DNA of 64,000 nt from Patiria pectinifera (GCA_029964075.1 CM057146.1:12357501-12421500), one strand, 5' to 3'; counted from the stretch's first letter, positions 34,401-49,400 are shown. The notes: generated from the letters alone by a model not told the origin. Made by a program: numbers and translations.

Positions 34401-37400
34401 CATATTGAACTTGACCTTTGACCAGTAACCCCCAAATTCAATAGGCTTCTTTGGGAACCCACTAGTAAACTACCTGCTAAGTTTCATGACAATCCATCAA
34501 GTTTATCTTGAGTTATCTTGATGAAAGCATTTTCTTTTGTTTTAGCCATATTGACCTTGACCTTGTACACGTGGCCCTCAAATTCAATAGGCTTCTTGGG
34601 GAATCCACTATCAAACTAAATGCCAAGTTTCATGACAATCCATCAAGTCTATCTTGAGCTATCGTGATGAAAGCAAAAGTGTGACACACACCCACACACT
34701 AACACACACACCCACACACGGAAGGACATGACAGAAACAGTATGCCCTTCGGCTTCGCCGGGGCATAAAAATAGTCGGTCTCTGGTCGGCGCGCGTTGAT
34801 TTTAATCATGCGCGCCAATTTTTTTTTTTCCAAATTTTCTGCGGTAGCTACAACAGCGCCCTCTATTGCCGCACCACCTCAATGAGCACCAAGGAATGGG
34901 GAAATTGCACAAAGGCAAATGATGGAGGACACCGATGTATATGTATATGAGGACACAAAAAGCAAAATAGTATTCACCTTGTCTGTACAATCCCAGCTTG
35001 AAAATAAAAGCCAAAAAAACCCGCGTTGCCGCATCAATTCCGGAACTTTGGTCTGACCAGAGACCGACAACTTTTTTTTTTGGCCTTACCTTTAATAACC
35101 ATTTTAGACACACTGCCTAAAAAATTCGCGTACCTGCTTCTCAAATCGTTTCCTTTCTTGTTCCTGCTGTCTTGCGTACTCTCTAGTCTGTGTCTGCCTG
35201 AGTTCCTTGGACTGGAGGAGGTCGGCTTCTACTTTCTGCATCTGTGCCTTCATGTCGTCAAACATCCTGCTGGAGTTATGCTCTACTTGTTGCTTGAACT
35301 CTTCCAGGGCCTTCTCGGCTTGCTGCGACTGCATCTTCCGCAGTTCAGCAAATTTCTGTAATTGTTCATCCTTGTCCCTTAACCAAAGAATGAGTTGCAC
35401 ATTTTTCATTGGATTCTATCTGCAAGATGCATCAAAATGTTAAAGGTACAGTCCATCATTTGTAATATGTGCACTATCTTTGTTTGAAGCAACAAAAGTG
35501 CTCAAAATCAAAAAAAATCTGAACAACTAACCTAACCATATGGTGAACAACTAACCATATGGTGTTGGAATTTGCAAGAGTGAGGAAGGTTTCTAGCAAA
35601 TCACTCTAGGGGTTAGGGTTAAGGACTATTCTTGGAAAATGGAGGACCACTGATTTCAAAAACAAATGCTTTAGAAAAAAACCTTTTTGCAAGTTATCGT
35701 GGCACGAGCTGCTCAAAGAATGCATCATCTTTGGGCATGTGGGGTACAAAGAAACACCAACAGTCTCTTGGGTTAACGTCAAAAATCTCAAACAAATTCT
35801 CACTAATAGATCTCTCTCAAACGACGTCACTGCCTACAGATTGCCACATGCATCGGCATTTTGAAAGTCAAATTTTCGTGACGCATCGGCTGTGCCGTAT
35901 TTCAAAGAAGTTTCGAGCAACATGCGTTATGTTTAGAACATTTTGCACACTGCACATAAACACACCTGAATACGCAGTTTTAATTTTCCTACTAAGATGG
36001 CTGTCTATGAGACGGGCCTATTCCATGTGGTAATCCTTGAATTGAGTACATTTGTCTAAATGTCTGAAGTAAAACAAAAATTACATTACTATCTTAAGTG
36101 TCTGTGCCACGTTACAAATTTGAACAATATTTACCTGATTGTCTGTTGTAGTTTCAGGATCTTGTTGTGATTGTCTTGTCGTTCTCCTTCCAGCTCGGAC
36201 CTCAAGCTCATTATCTGCTTCTCATGAAGATTTTCCTGATGCAGCTTGTCCTGTTTAAGCATGGACTCCAGATCCTTAGCAACGACAAAGATATCAAAAT
36301 ACAACCAAATAAATACCCAAAAAAATAGATGCTCTTTCTTTTGAATGCTCTTCTTCCGGTACACGCCACAGAAATTGCCACAGAAGGCTGTTTTACTATA
36401 CCACTTGAGGCAGTCAATATTTGTATATAATTCCACTAGGATATCACGACTTTTTATTCTATCTTGCATCTGTTGCAGCCTAGTAAACATTAGCCTTTAG
36501 TCAAGTCCCACGCGCTTACCCAGACACATGACGCACCCCGGATGCTGACACGTGGAGAACGCTTATGTTTTTCTTTACATTTGTCTACCGATTTGGTAGA
36601 CATGCATAATGCATTACCCGTTGCAGAATTACTAACGTAAATCAGCTGTCGTCTGGCGCACGCACGCAAGGGCACGGTTGTTGTTGCTGGTAACCGCAAA
36701 CCACCGTTAGATGATTGGTTTATATTGCTTGATTTATATTACGTGAATAAATTAATAAGTGATTAGTTCCACGAGATATTAAAGGCCCTCGCAGCTTTGC
36801 CGCTCGTGCTAGTCTTTTTGCGTGTCAGCATCCGGGGTGCGTTACATGTCCGGATGGTCCGGGTATAGGCGTGTGGGACTTGACTAAAGGCTAAGTAAAC
36901 ATTGGAAGAGAGGTTAGTTGACTATTTTACTAAAAGCAGTCAATATTCATATGTAGCTCAACTACGATGCAGTATGTTCTTACTCTGAGTTCTTGCCGTC
37001 GCTGGCTGGTAAACAGCAGAGGGGGCCAGTTAATCCTGTACTACCTGAAACAGCAATTGTTGACTGCTGTAACATGGGATATGACGTTTTTAACACCCAA
37101 AGGTTCGCATAGCACCCGAGGCGAAGGAGGTTAAAAACGGCATATCCCACATCACAGCGGTCAACAATTGTTTTGTTATATGGTGCCAATGGAATACCGA
37201 AGTGAATACATGTACGTCACGCGCACAAAATGTGTGTGAAAGACATTAGCGCGTGATTCAGCCCGTGAAACAACACGCGCGCATACTCCATTCGTTTGCC
37301 CTTCACTTTCTGGTTCTAAATGACGTCACACTTCGGTACTCCATAACGCACAAAGATAAATGGTTGTTACTTTCTGTGTGAGAAATAAATTAAATCACTG

Positions 37401-40400
37401 CGATGTAACCTTTGATAACTGAAGGTTTTGAACATTTCAAGTTGCAGTTCTCAATGTGCAAAGCTAGCGCGCCGGCAGGTTCCACACAAGTGCACAATGA
37501 ACGCAGTGCGATATCACCCTCAGTGAATGACATGCATTTTTATTGACCAGACACGTGGCCGTCCTAGACCAATGAAATTACAGTATCCAAGCACATGATA
37601 TAACAATATAAATTCTTAACCAGAGTTTTCACTGTCTGTGGTGTTCACCATCCACATCTGTTGCAGGCTACTAAACATTGGAGAGGGGACTAGTTTTCTA
37701 TACCACTCAAAAGCAGTCAATATTTTGTATATTGTTCAAGGATACTATTAGGATAATATTAGTTCTTACCCTAAGTTCACGCTGTCGTCGGTGTTCGCTA
37801 TCCTGCAACTGTTGCTTCAAGTCCTGTATGTGTTGCTCCAGCTCATGAATTGTATCTACAGACTAATTCCATAAAAAAAAGGAAAACAAGAACAAAACAA
37901 AAAGGAAAACAAATCAGAACCAAAATTATGGTGTTTCAAAAAGGGTTATGGAAAAGCAGACTTCAGATTCTAGTATGCAAGGCATGAGTTCTTAAAAATG
38001 CAATTCCTTATGATTGTAACACAAGATAGATTTTGTTAATGTTTAAACTTTTAGATTAACTATACAAGGAAACGGACTCAGCGCATTATAAGTATTGTAA
38101 AGCTGAACAAAGAAATTGACTGGAGTGCGGTTTGAACTCTACCAACTCAGCTATCCAGACAACGACACTGCAAAGAACAAAGACGTTTACAGAAGTGGCA
38201 ACTGCCAAAATAGGGCTGTATAGCTCATTTGTAAAGCACCCGAACGACAATCCGGAGGTCGCAGGTTCAAACCCTGCTCCGATCAACTCTTTGATTAACT
38301 TGAAAATAAATGTGCAGACAAGGTAGAGTACATCATTTGCCATTTGTGCATTTTTTTTTAAGCAACAAAAGCGCTCAAACTCCAAAGACAAGCGCTTAAA
38401 AACTAACCTGATAAAGTTTTAGCTCAGCGAATTCTGTATATTCTGAGAAAAACAAAATTGTAGGATCTCAATTTCAATTCAAAAGTTGCCGAGTTATGTT
38501 TTGAATTGCACCCGAAATCAGCGTCTGAGATACGTTCTACTTCAGCCTATTGCAGCTACGCAATGTCACGCACTGCATCGACGAATTATAGCAACCATGC
38601 GCGCGTGTGTGTTGTGTCAACACTTGCGCGCACTTATTCATGGCTTCACGTAATTATGAATGAACTACTAATGGAAATTTCCAAAAATGCATCTTTAGAT
38701 GCATCTTTGGAAATTACCTTCTTTTATTGTTTTCTTCAGAATGACAGCATGCCAGAAAGAGTAATTTAACAGGGAGTTTAGTGCCACTACTATCTTTAAA
38801 CCAAGTATGCTTTTCAACATTAATTTCTTCAGTTACTTTTTGGATAGCTGAACATGATCTTCCTGTACATACTTAGAAAATGTAACAGACAATCAGAAAA
38901 ACTGTAGCCATACCTTGGCAAGAGACAAGCTGTGTTCTGTTTTCATGAACTCAATGCTGGCGTCTGTTTTGTTTCTCATGGCTCTCATTTCCATCTCCTG
39001 GTCATCTCTGGCTTGCTCAGCTGCCTTCTCAACCTCAGCATACCTTTGTGGCAGAAAATACACAGAAATTGGTCAATTGTTGGTCCATTATCTCCGACAT
39101 GTATGTCTGTTGAAGGCTTAGAGGTCCATCAATTGGCATTTGTTCCAAAATGCAACATACCAAATTATTGTCAAACAGCTTACTTGGATTAAAGATTGTA
39201 CTGGTACTATTCCCTGTGCAATCATTTCGTCTGGCTTGCTGTCATTTCATTAGAGGAAATCAAGACAGGTAGGTGATTTCCAATGATCAGTCAACTGACA
39301 GATTTTTGGAATAAAGAGTGATATCGATGAAATCGTGTTTTTTGTTTAAGGTTGCGATGGTTTTTCACTGTTTACTCAAAAAGTGTAATATCCAAGCCAA
39401 AACTTAAACAGGTGACGTTTTTTTAACATTTTCTTTGGATTTTGAGTGCATAAAAAGCCACTGATCTTAATAGGCCTTTAATATCACAAAAAATATACAG
39501 GGGCAGATGTACATGTACACCCTTAAAGGGAATGTACATCATTGGCTTTTGCTGTAATTTTCAGAAATGAACTATTTGGGGGTCAGTATAATAGATCAAA
39601 TATTGTTGCACTGACATGTTTGACGTTTTGTGTTCGAAAATGCTGGAAAAATCAAGAAAAACAAAAATATTCAAGTAGTCTGGCTCCCTAACTCCACTAA
39701 AGATGAAATGGATCAAAAATACCGGAAAATTGTAAGGCAAGGGAACCAGTCTAGCTGGCCTGCACCCATTCATGAACATGGAACCAATAGCTAGCAAAAC
39801 AAAATTTAGACTAAAAAAATTGGTAAATTTGGAGCAGTATGAACAATAGTTAGGTTTTCCAACGGTGGTCGGCCGACCAGCGTTGGAAATGTATACAAAT
39901 ATACCATTTTCTTGAAAATGGCTTCACACCAGGTGCCATAATTTTACAGGATGCTTTAGCATGTAATTTACCAACATCCTAGTAAGGTATTTCGTAACAA
40001 CTTGGTAGTTTTTTTTTTTGATGTTTGCAAATGTTGTATTTTTCCTTTAAACAATAAAATTATTCAATAAGACTGATTCACAATACAGTGTGCTCCTTTT
40101 CACATTTACATCCTTCATACACCATCCTGTTGTGAATCATTTATCCTCCATTGTTTACAAATGAAGGTGCCAAAAAGTTAAAAAAGAAAAGAAAAAAAAA
40201 AGCAAACAAGAAAACTGCTCTGCCTTGTGCAAAAAGAGTACTCTTTGGCAGGCATTGGTCAACTGTGTTCCTATAATGACCAGCAAAAATGGCCTCTCTA
40301 TGATTACCTTATGGAGGGCATGGTATCGTGAAATGGCATTATTCCTTTTAATTATTTAATGTAGTTTACACTTATACAGGTTTATGGCTTCTGTCTAGCG

Positions 40401-43400
40401 CCTCCTGAACAAAGACAGTGACAAAATGTAGAACGGCCAACAAAGGGTTATTATTGTTATTATTATTATTATTATTATTTATTCGGTTGAATAGCTCAGT
40501 TGGTACAGCACCAGAACGGCAATCTGAAGGTCGCAGGTTCAAACTCTGCTCCAGTCAATTTCTTTGTTCCACTTTTAAATTAGTACTTTTCACTTGATAC
40601 TTGTCTAAGAATCTGGTTGCTTGTTTTATTACCTGGTCCTGATATTTTCAAGCTCAGCACTCAGTAGCATGTTTCTCCTCTCCAAATCGGCTTTCTCGTG
40701 TCCCTGTTCAGCCTGGGCTCTGTTCTGCTTCTCCGATTCCTGGCTTATTTGTGTTATCCTGACCTCTAGGTCTCTGATAACTTCAGCCTGTAACATTCCG
40801 TGATCACGAAAAGCGACTTGAGTCAGAAAGTTAGATATGGCACAGTGGTTACTTTCCTAGCCCTCCACCTGTATGGCCTGGGTTCGATTCCACAAGTCAG
40901 CAGGTGGATTTGGTTTTCAGTCCCTGCCTGATTCTGTGGTTTTTCCCCAGAACAATTCTTCTGGAGTTTTCTCCAACCTCTTAAACTGCAAATTCTTCAT
41001 TGTCTTCTCTCTACAGGTTTCTGCAGGTTTGCGATCTACCATGCCACGAGCACTTTTGAAGAAGTCTTGGTTTCATTACCAGAAACTAAATACAATTATG
41101 ACGACGATTCTTGAAATCACATTTTTGGACGAAACAGGTTTTAGGGTCATTGCGTTTAAAATGGTGATATTGTTGGAACGGATTGATCAATTTCAGTAAA
41201 TTTTTCATCTAAAAGTTGCTTATGAAATTGGCTTTCCAGTCATTATTATTTTTGGTGCTACATATTTTTTTTTAAATATGAAATATAATTTTTGGGGTAT
41301 GCTTTTTTTGACTCACCCTATACAGTACATGTAAGGATAAAGTGTAAGCCTGCAAGCCAGCTAACATGACATGAAGTAGAAACTTACAATCAGAAAATAA
41401 TTTGTGTTTTCACATTTTAAGGACTCCAGTGTTAATGAGTATTTGACTCAAGTGAAGTCAAGTCTTCTGCTCCAAGTTACTCAAGTCCATTCAAGTCATT
41501 GGCAGGTAAGATGCAAGTCCAGTCAAGTAACTGAAAAGTGTACTTGACCGAAAAAGTATGTGACTCATGTTCAGTCTACAAATTTGCCTTTATTGATTCA
41601 AGTCAAGTCACTGAAAATTGTGACTCAAGTCGAGTCAACCCAGTTGCTTCTAATGGCGACCAGTCGAGTCACCTGAAATTGTGAATTGGGTCGAGTCAGG
41701 ACATTGCCTGTGATGATTTGAGTCAAATTGAGTCACCAAAAAAGTGACTCAAACAAAGTCACCAAAAAAGTGACTCAAACTGAGTCAAGTCATTTGCTTG
41801 AAGAGACTCTAGACAAATGCAGGCTTGCACCTGGGAATTTAGAAAAAACGAGGAAATTCCAAACCGCACAAGACTTGGAACAGTATTTTTCAGTTTGTAA
41901 TGGCATTCATGAGAAGTAAAAGACGAGGAAATCAGCGGATCCAAGGAAAATTTGCACACCTGCAAATGGAGTCACTAAAAATTGTAAATTAAGTATGACA
42001 AGTCGAGTCTTGACTCAATTTATCTCAATTAAGCCTTGGTAAAAGCCTACATGCTGGTCGACCTGCTCGCTGTACTCAGTCTCCATCTTGTGCAGTCTAG
42101 CGTTGGTATCGTCTAAGATTTCTTGTATCGCTTTGGTGTGCTGTTTCTGCATTTCAAACTTCTCCTGCTCGAAGTCGGCAGTCCTTTCATGAAGCTGAAA
42201 TGAAAGCATTGTAAGAAATGTGCAGTACAGGTCCATTTCATGATGTTGGAAAATGTTTTGGGACATTTTGACCAACTGAAAAAAATAACCAATCATTTCC
42301 TAAAATTGGAAATTCAATGGAATTTTGTTGGGCTGTCCCGAATATACCGAATAGGCAAATATTCGATCATCAATCGAAAATTTGAATAGCTTTTTGCCAG
42401 TTTGAATATTTGAGAGAAAAAACCCCAAAACACACATGCACATACACCCCGTCGTGTTTGACTATACTCTTGAGGACAATGCTTTGTCTTTTCCTTTGTC
42501 CCTGTAATATAACACTCTCCCATAGACTAAGCACACAAACGCACGACCGAGGACCGATTTCAACAAAAGATGAACTCTCGAGGACAACAACGAATCTGTT
42601 GTTCTCCCTTTGTCTGTCTGTCCTCGGGGTGTATATAGTTCACGTATACAAGCGACTATGATGTTATTTTATCATAAAGTTGTGGTGCTTTATTGTCAGT
42701 TGAAACTTTTTTTTAATGGTAACTTTTTATTTGTCAACGATTCATTGTTCACATCCTTTTAGCAGGTTAAAGCCCTTTTACAATTATAAAATACTTACTG
42801 CAAAACACTCTAGAGCCCCATATCGATCGCCGCACGCAAATTTAACTGGCACACTCTTTGTGCAACTTTTTACCAGCACCGCACGCAGTTGCAGCTAGCA
42901 GTTTGGAATAACTGAATATTCGGTCAAACGCAGTTTTGAGTAATCAAATACTAAATTATTCAAAACTGGACAGCCCTAGAATGTTCCGTAATTTTATTCC
43001 CCATGAATACGCTATTTAAGGCTAAACACCACATTTGTGGCATTTGAAATTTAGAAATTAAGAGATTTCTTAGAAATCGCATTAAGATTAAGATGTAATT
43101 GACTTACTAACCCTAACAGTCCTGAATCCTCCAATTTCAATATGATTTTGCACACCCCCTAGGGAGTTAGGGCTAATGATGAGGCTCAGCAAAGAAATTA
43201 ACTGGAGTGGGGTTCGAACCTGCGACATCTAGAACACTGTTCCGGCGCTCTAGCAACTGAGCTATCCAGGCCTTTGTTGAATGGTTATATTATACTATTC
43301 TCGACCCAAGGAGTCATTTGCAACATGTAGAAATGGTTGATAAAACCTCAGGAGACACTAAACGTCTCCCTAATGACCAATGTCTCTCTAATGTAAATTT

Positions 43401-46400
43401 AAGTATTATTGTGTCTCCCTTATGTACCATTTTGTTGTAATAAAGCACATCACATGACAGGCTGTCAACCAATTATAGCAAAAGAGAAACTTCTAAAGGT
43501 ATTTATTGACACTTTTGTCAGCAGGTTTGAGCCTACCTTTGTTTCGTACTCATTCTGAGTTGACTGGTCGCTGTGTTCTACCATTTTCTTGAGCTCTGCA
43601 ATTTGCTGGTCCCTGCTGTCACGTATCATAGCTGACTCTTTCACCAGGGTTTGAACTACAGAGACAAATAAATAGAAAAATATTAGAAATCAGTGCTTAA
43701 AACTGTTATTTCTACAACATTCACAGCATATAGAATTCTCATTTTGCATTATATAACCGACATACATATCCTTGTCATTTGATTGGTGGAACTCACATCA
43801 CGTGGCATTTGTTATTGCTCCCATTCACGCCGCCGCTCAAAAAGTACTATCCGCCCATGGGGAATGGGAAATACTATTCAACAGTAAGGATCATGACGCG
43901 GTATTTGTGTGCAAATGCATGCTTGTGTGTGCGTTCAGCGTTGCGCGTACATGTAGCGCATATTGTTCCAAAGAGCAAGCGCTACAGCGTTGGGTTCAAA
44001 CATTTTCGTGAAGGGGTGGTTTCAAAGAGCGAAATACATTTTCCTCCAGTTTTGTATTGAAATAAAAGTTCAAATATATCAAATGACAAGGATCTATATG
44101 TCAGTTATATAAAACAAATATTGAGTGGCTTTAAATTGTGAAATGGGAGGAATATTATCGCTCGGTAAAATCTTGACTTCGCCTCGTGAAATGGAAAAGT
44201 CTAGATTTTACCTTGCGATAATATTCCTCCCATTCCATGCTGAGCCACTCAATATTTGTATAATAGTGCAATGCAGCACTTCAATAACCATTTGACTTGA
44301 CCACGACACACAGTGCCGCTCTTCACCAGTATGGACTACGTGCGCCAACAAAAGAGGACGCGTTTTTACCACTTTTGAGAGCCCCTTGGACGGGACACCG
44401 CGTGTACGTACTGTACTGGTTCGCGCGAGACGTAGGGGTTTGCACTGTTCGCGCGCAAAGAAGGGGTTTGCCCCAGTATTTCTGGCAGTAGCTGCAATAT
44501 GCACGCAGCACCTTGTATACCCTTATAAGGTGCTATATAATGGGTCTCATATTTCTCATCAACTTTATTTACCTGTCTTTAATAATAGACATAATTTCCT
44601 AAAAAAACCTATTGCTGGTAGATACGTGCGCTATATACGACTCCAGTATTCAGTACGCAAGACTAATTTATCCTGAATGTGAACAAAGCTATGCACCTGA
44701 GCGTCAGTTGTCGTTGGCTCACGAATACGCTCAAATTTAACTTGCGATGGTCTCCTAGACTAATCCCCGCCCCCAATAACTTTGGATCATTCGAAATACC
44801 CAGTGGAGGGTCCGGGAACCAGTCTAGGTCTCCGCCCAACTCTCCTTTTCTGGCCGTTGAAGGGGTACTTGTGCACGGAGCCCATAGGTTCTTTAACCCT
44901 AACCATGCTAACCTCACCTAAAGCTACAAAATACTACTGGTAGTTAACTGCAGTATGCAGTACTTCAGCATATAAGTGGGCACAGCACTCATAGTATTTA
45001 TTTGGTATTTGGTACCTGCATGCATAATTTAAGACTCTGTTCTTTATGTGTAGTAGACATATCAATGGTAACAAATATCAATAAATCTGAAAATCGAAGC
45101 AAAATCACACCCATTTGGTTTTTGCATTTTTCTCCACTACATCACGTGCCCAGTTCTGTCTCATTTTGCCAGAACGCCTCACATATAAGGAAAACCTTCT
45201 TCACAAATCCTGGGACAACCATTTATCAACTGCAATGCTAAACGTCCATCGCAAACAGGTTAAAGGGAATGTACATTATTGGCTTTTGCTGTAATTTTCA
45301 GAAATGAACTATTTGAGGGGTTAATATAATAGATCAAATATTGTTATACTGACATGTTTGATGTTTTGTGTTTGAAAATGCTGGAAAAACCAAGAAAAAC
45401 AAAAATGGTCAAGTAGTCTGGTTCCCTGACTCCACTAAAGATGAAATGGATCAATGTATTGATGCCGGAAAATTGTAAGGTAAGGGAACCAGTCTTGCTG
45501 ACCTGCACCCGTTCATGAACACTTTATAACCAATAGCAAACAAACTTTGGACTGAAAAAAATGGTAAATTTGGAGCAGTAGTTGAAAATAGTTAGATTTT
45601 TCTTGAAAATTACTTCACACCAGGTGCCATAATTTTACAGAATGCTTTAGACTGTCATTTACCAACATCCTAGTAAGGTATTTTGTAAAAACTTAGTAGT
45701 TTTATTTTTCGATGTTTGCAAATGTTGTATTCTCCCTTTAATTCCTCAGATGATCTTACCTTTTCTCTCTAGTTTCCTGATCGTCGTATCCATTTCTTTG
45801 CTCTTGCTTCGGTAGTGGTTCTTCATATCCTCCATCTCGGAGTTCTTACGATCAAGAATCTAAATTAAACAGAAATCAACAATTAAATATGTTTTCCCCC
45901 TAGTTCCGTCAAACTTCTATGAAACCTCTGTTAGACCCATTTCCATAGAAGCCTTTCTCCCGTCCACAACAAATTGTGGAAAAACAAAGATGCGAAGCCA
46001 CCGGATTTACTACACAATCACTATATATTAATAAAGTTGGAAGTCTGTATTTCCGTTACTAATTCAGCATCCCCGAAAGTTATACACCATGGGAAAGCTC
46101 GCCTTCCGCAGAATATAGAAGAGCAAATATATCACTACTTATAGGCAAATAGGATCATTTGCATTTATCCCAAAAGTAACCTGGGGAATTTTTATCAAAA
46201 GTATACATGGAATAAAGATCGTACTGGTACTAAACACCCCGTGAAATTATTTCGTATGGCTTGCTGTCATTTTGAAGAAAACAACAAATGAAAGTGATTT
46301 ACAACGATCAGTCAATTGACTGATTGTTGCAAATAAAAATTTATATTAATAAATCATGATCAAAAGGTTGTGCACCATTTTCCACTGTTTTTTTTTCTCG

Positions 46401-49400
46401 AAAAGTGTAGTATCCACTGAGTTGAAACTTCGACGGGTTAGGTTTTGAACATTCTTCTTTGGATCTTGAGTGGTGTTTATTTATTGGAAATGAACAGAAT
46501 GCATGAAATGCAAATGAGAATTAAAAAAATTGGACTTTCTGTGATGACAAGTCACAAGTGTGGCTCTATATACCTTCTGTATAGCTTCATCGTGTCGCTG
46601 TTGCAACCGTAACTTCTCTTCATGGTGTTGAGCTTCCATCATCTGTTTCCTCATCTCTAACTCCTTCTCATGTTGTCTCCGCATCATTGTCCCTTCTTTG
46701 AGCGAACTATTGGCTAAAAGGCAACAAAAATGGCGTGTACATGTACAGGGTGAGTCAGAATGATCCGGACCCAAGTTCACCATTTGTTTGGTGGTAAATA
46801 GAGTATACAGTGGAACGCCGTTATAACGAACATCGTGGGATCCACAGAAAGTGTTCGAAATAACAATCGCTTGGTATAGCGATTTTGAACCGCCGGTACC
46901 CTCTTTAGATCAATAGTGAAGTCACTGAACTGGCATTTTCACATCCCGCCGCCGCACGAGGAGTTGTCACAAAACTTTAGCAACGGGTGGTTCTCCCTTG
47001 TATTCCTTGGGGAAATAATTGTCATCTATCGCTCTTCAACATTCAAACGCGATGTAACCATGGGTGGTTTTCGGGAATAAAAAGTGGCCCAAACCGTAGT
47101 GTTTAATACATGTAAAAACCCGGTAGTTTTTTTGTTTTGTTTATTTGTTGACTTCTTTCAACAACAATGTTTGGTACATTTTGTACATTAAAACCGGAGG
47201 CCAAGGATGATGTTCGATATAGCCGAATGCTCGGTATAGCGGTGTTCGGTATAGCGGCGTCCCACTGTATTGAGAAAAAAACTGAGTGTTTCATATGAAT
47301 GGTTATTATCTTGTCTTCCACAAACATTTTGAATTGTTCAAATTAGTGGCTGTGCTGAGGAGTTATGTCATTTTCATTCGAAGTGGCTCATTTTCCAGTC
47401 TGCGCACGGAATTGGTTTTGCCTTTTTTAAATGTGTCAATAACTTCAAGTGAGTCAGTCACCACGACTAGGTTTTTATTTGTTATTACGCCGCTTCAAAT
47501 CAGTACGCGATTTCAATCAATTTGATGAACCATGGAACCGTGGTCAGAGTGTTTTTAGCGTGTGTTCTTTGCTAGTGCTTTTCTTCAAATGGTACAATGG
47601 ATATACATGAAACCTTCACCAAATATGTCCAAAATACCAGCCTATAACATATCTCATTTGCACTTGTTTTGATAATTGCTACATGATTTTAATACTTTTC
47701 TTTACTTTGGGTCCTGATCAAATAGGCTATCGAAAAGAGCAATGCTCATAGCGATTTTTGGCAAGGTGTCACATCAAGAATTGGAAAATGTGTGATAGCT
47801 TTGTAGTGTGAGCCGTGCCAGTTTTTTGGTGTAATCACTTTTAATTTCTTTTCTCAAAATGGCAGCCAATATGCTTGAATCGGATTAATAAGTAGCATGT
47901 TTTGGCTGCCAATTTTTTTTTTTAAAGTGATAGCACCTAAAAAGCTGCCGCCGCTGCAATGCTATCACATATTTTCCAACTACAGTACAGGGGTGCATAC
48001 CTTGCCAAAAATCACAATTACCATGATTATTCCACTCATTTGATACAGACCAAACCCCCAGGCTGATGGCCTAAACAAACTATTACACTCCGAGATCCTC
48101 CACAAACCATCATGAGGTTTTGAATGATTTTGCAGTATTTATGTGCCATCTCATTTTCAGGCACACAATTTAGATCTGGTGTCAAATTTTCCTTCTGAAA
48201 ACATACAATAATGATAGTTATTTAAATGTCTGTGCAGAAAATTACCTCGAAAAGATGTCTTTGTTGGAGTCATGCCGCTGGAGTCATACGCAAACATCTC
48301 TTCATTGGCATCTCTCTAAAAGATAAAGTTAAAAACATCAGATTTTTGTGTAAATCTTTCATCATTTGGTCAGCTTCACACAGTACACAACACATCGCTG
48401 GTATGGTAATTTCTCCATGATTTGTGTTCTACTTCCTAATAGCAATACTCTAATCAAAGTCTTGAACACAACTGACATTCTCTTTAAGGAGTGTGATTTA
48501 TGGGTAGCACAGAAACCAGGTACCCGATTGAAAAAAAAAGAAACATGGGTATCCGGTCCCCCGTATTGAAAATCAACCCCAAAACTCAAGTTGCTTAGTG
48601 TTCAGATTGTTCATAAAGGGCCCACGATATATACATGTGTACTACCAAATCCGTGGGTCAATACAGCAAGATACAAGTGTGCACAGTGAACTTTATAACT
48701 CCCGAGCATGATTTAATAGGAACCATACCCGTCCTGGCAAATTCCAACATCATATGGGAAACTGCACATACATATTTCTGACTTTGATTCTGGAGGTGTG
48801 CCAACCCAATGTAAAAGACTGTCAGTTTAGGGGTACTGTACCCATCCTGACAGATTCCAACAAAACATGCCGTTGGGGTTTGATAGGACATGTAGGATGA
48901 GTACTGTTAGAGTTAAGGTGTAAACTGCAATTATCGCGAGTGTCATAAACATGAAATATGTTTTGTTTCCCATGAAGCCTGGTTTTCATTTGAAAATTGC
49001 CCACAAAATACATTCAAAACCTTTCTTTTTCATTGTCCAAGAGGTTTGTTTGTACAAGAAGTGACACACCAGAATCAGGTATGAACCTTTTTCCCGAAGA
49101 AAAATTTGACGCATAAAAGAAAGTGTAGACACAAATGACACTAACAACTATGCCAATATCTGCTACTTAAAGCAAGAGTCCATCATTTGCAGCTATCCAA
49201 AAAGTAACTGACGTAATTATTGTTGAAAAACATACTTGGTTGAAAGATAGTAAGGGGACTAAACTCCCTGTAAAATTATTCTTTCTGGCAAGCTGTCATT
49301 TTGAAGAAATCAACAAAAGAAGGACTTAAGAAGCACCGTAGGAAATTCAAATGAGTATTTCGTTTTGTTATTCGGCGAAGCGCACGCAAGCATTGGCACG

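Noticed and set aside
38506-38769. 87-codon plus-strand frame
   Set aside because: No domain; the region is part of intron 12 of CEP112 with repeat-derived flanks.
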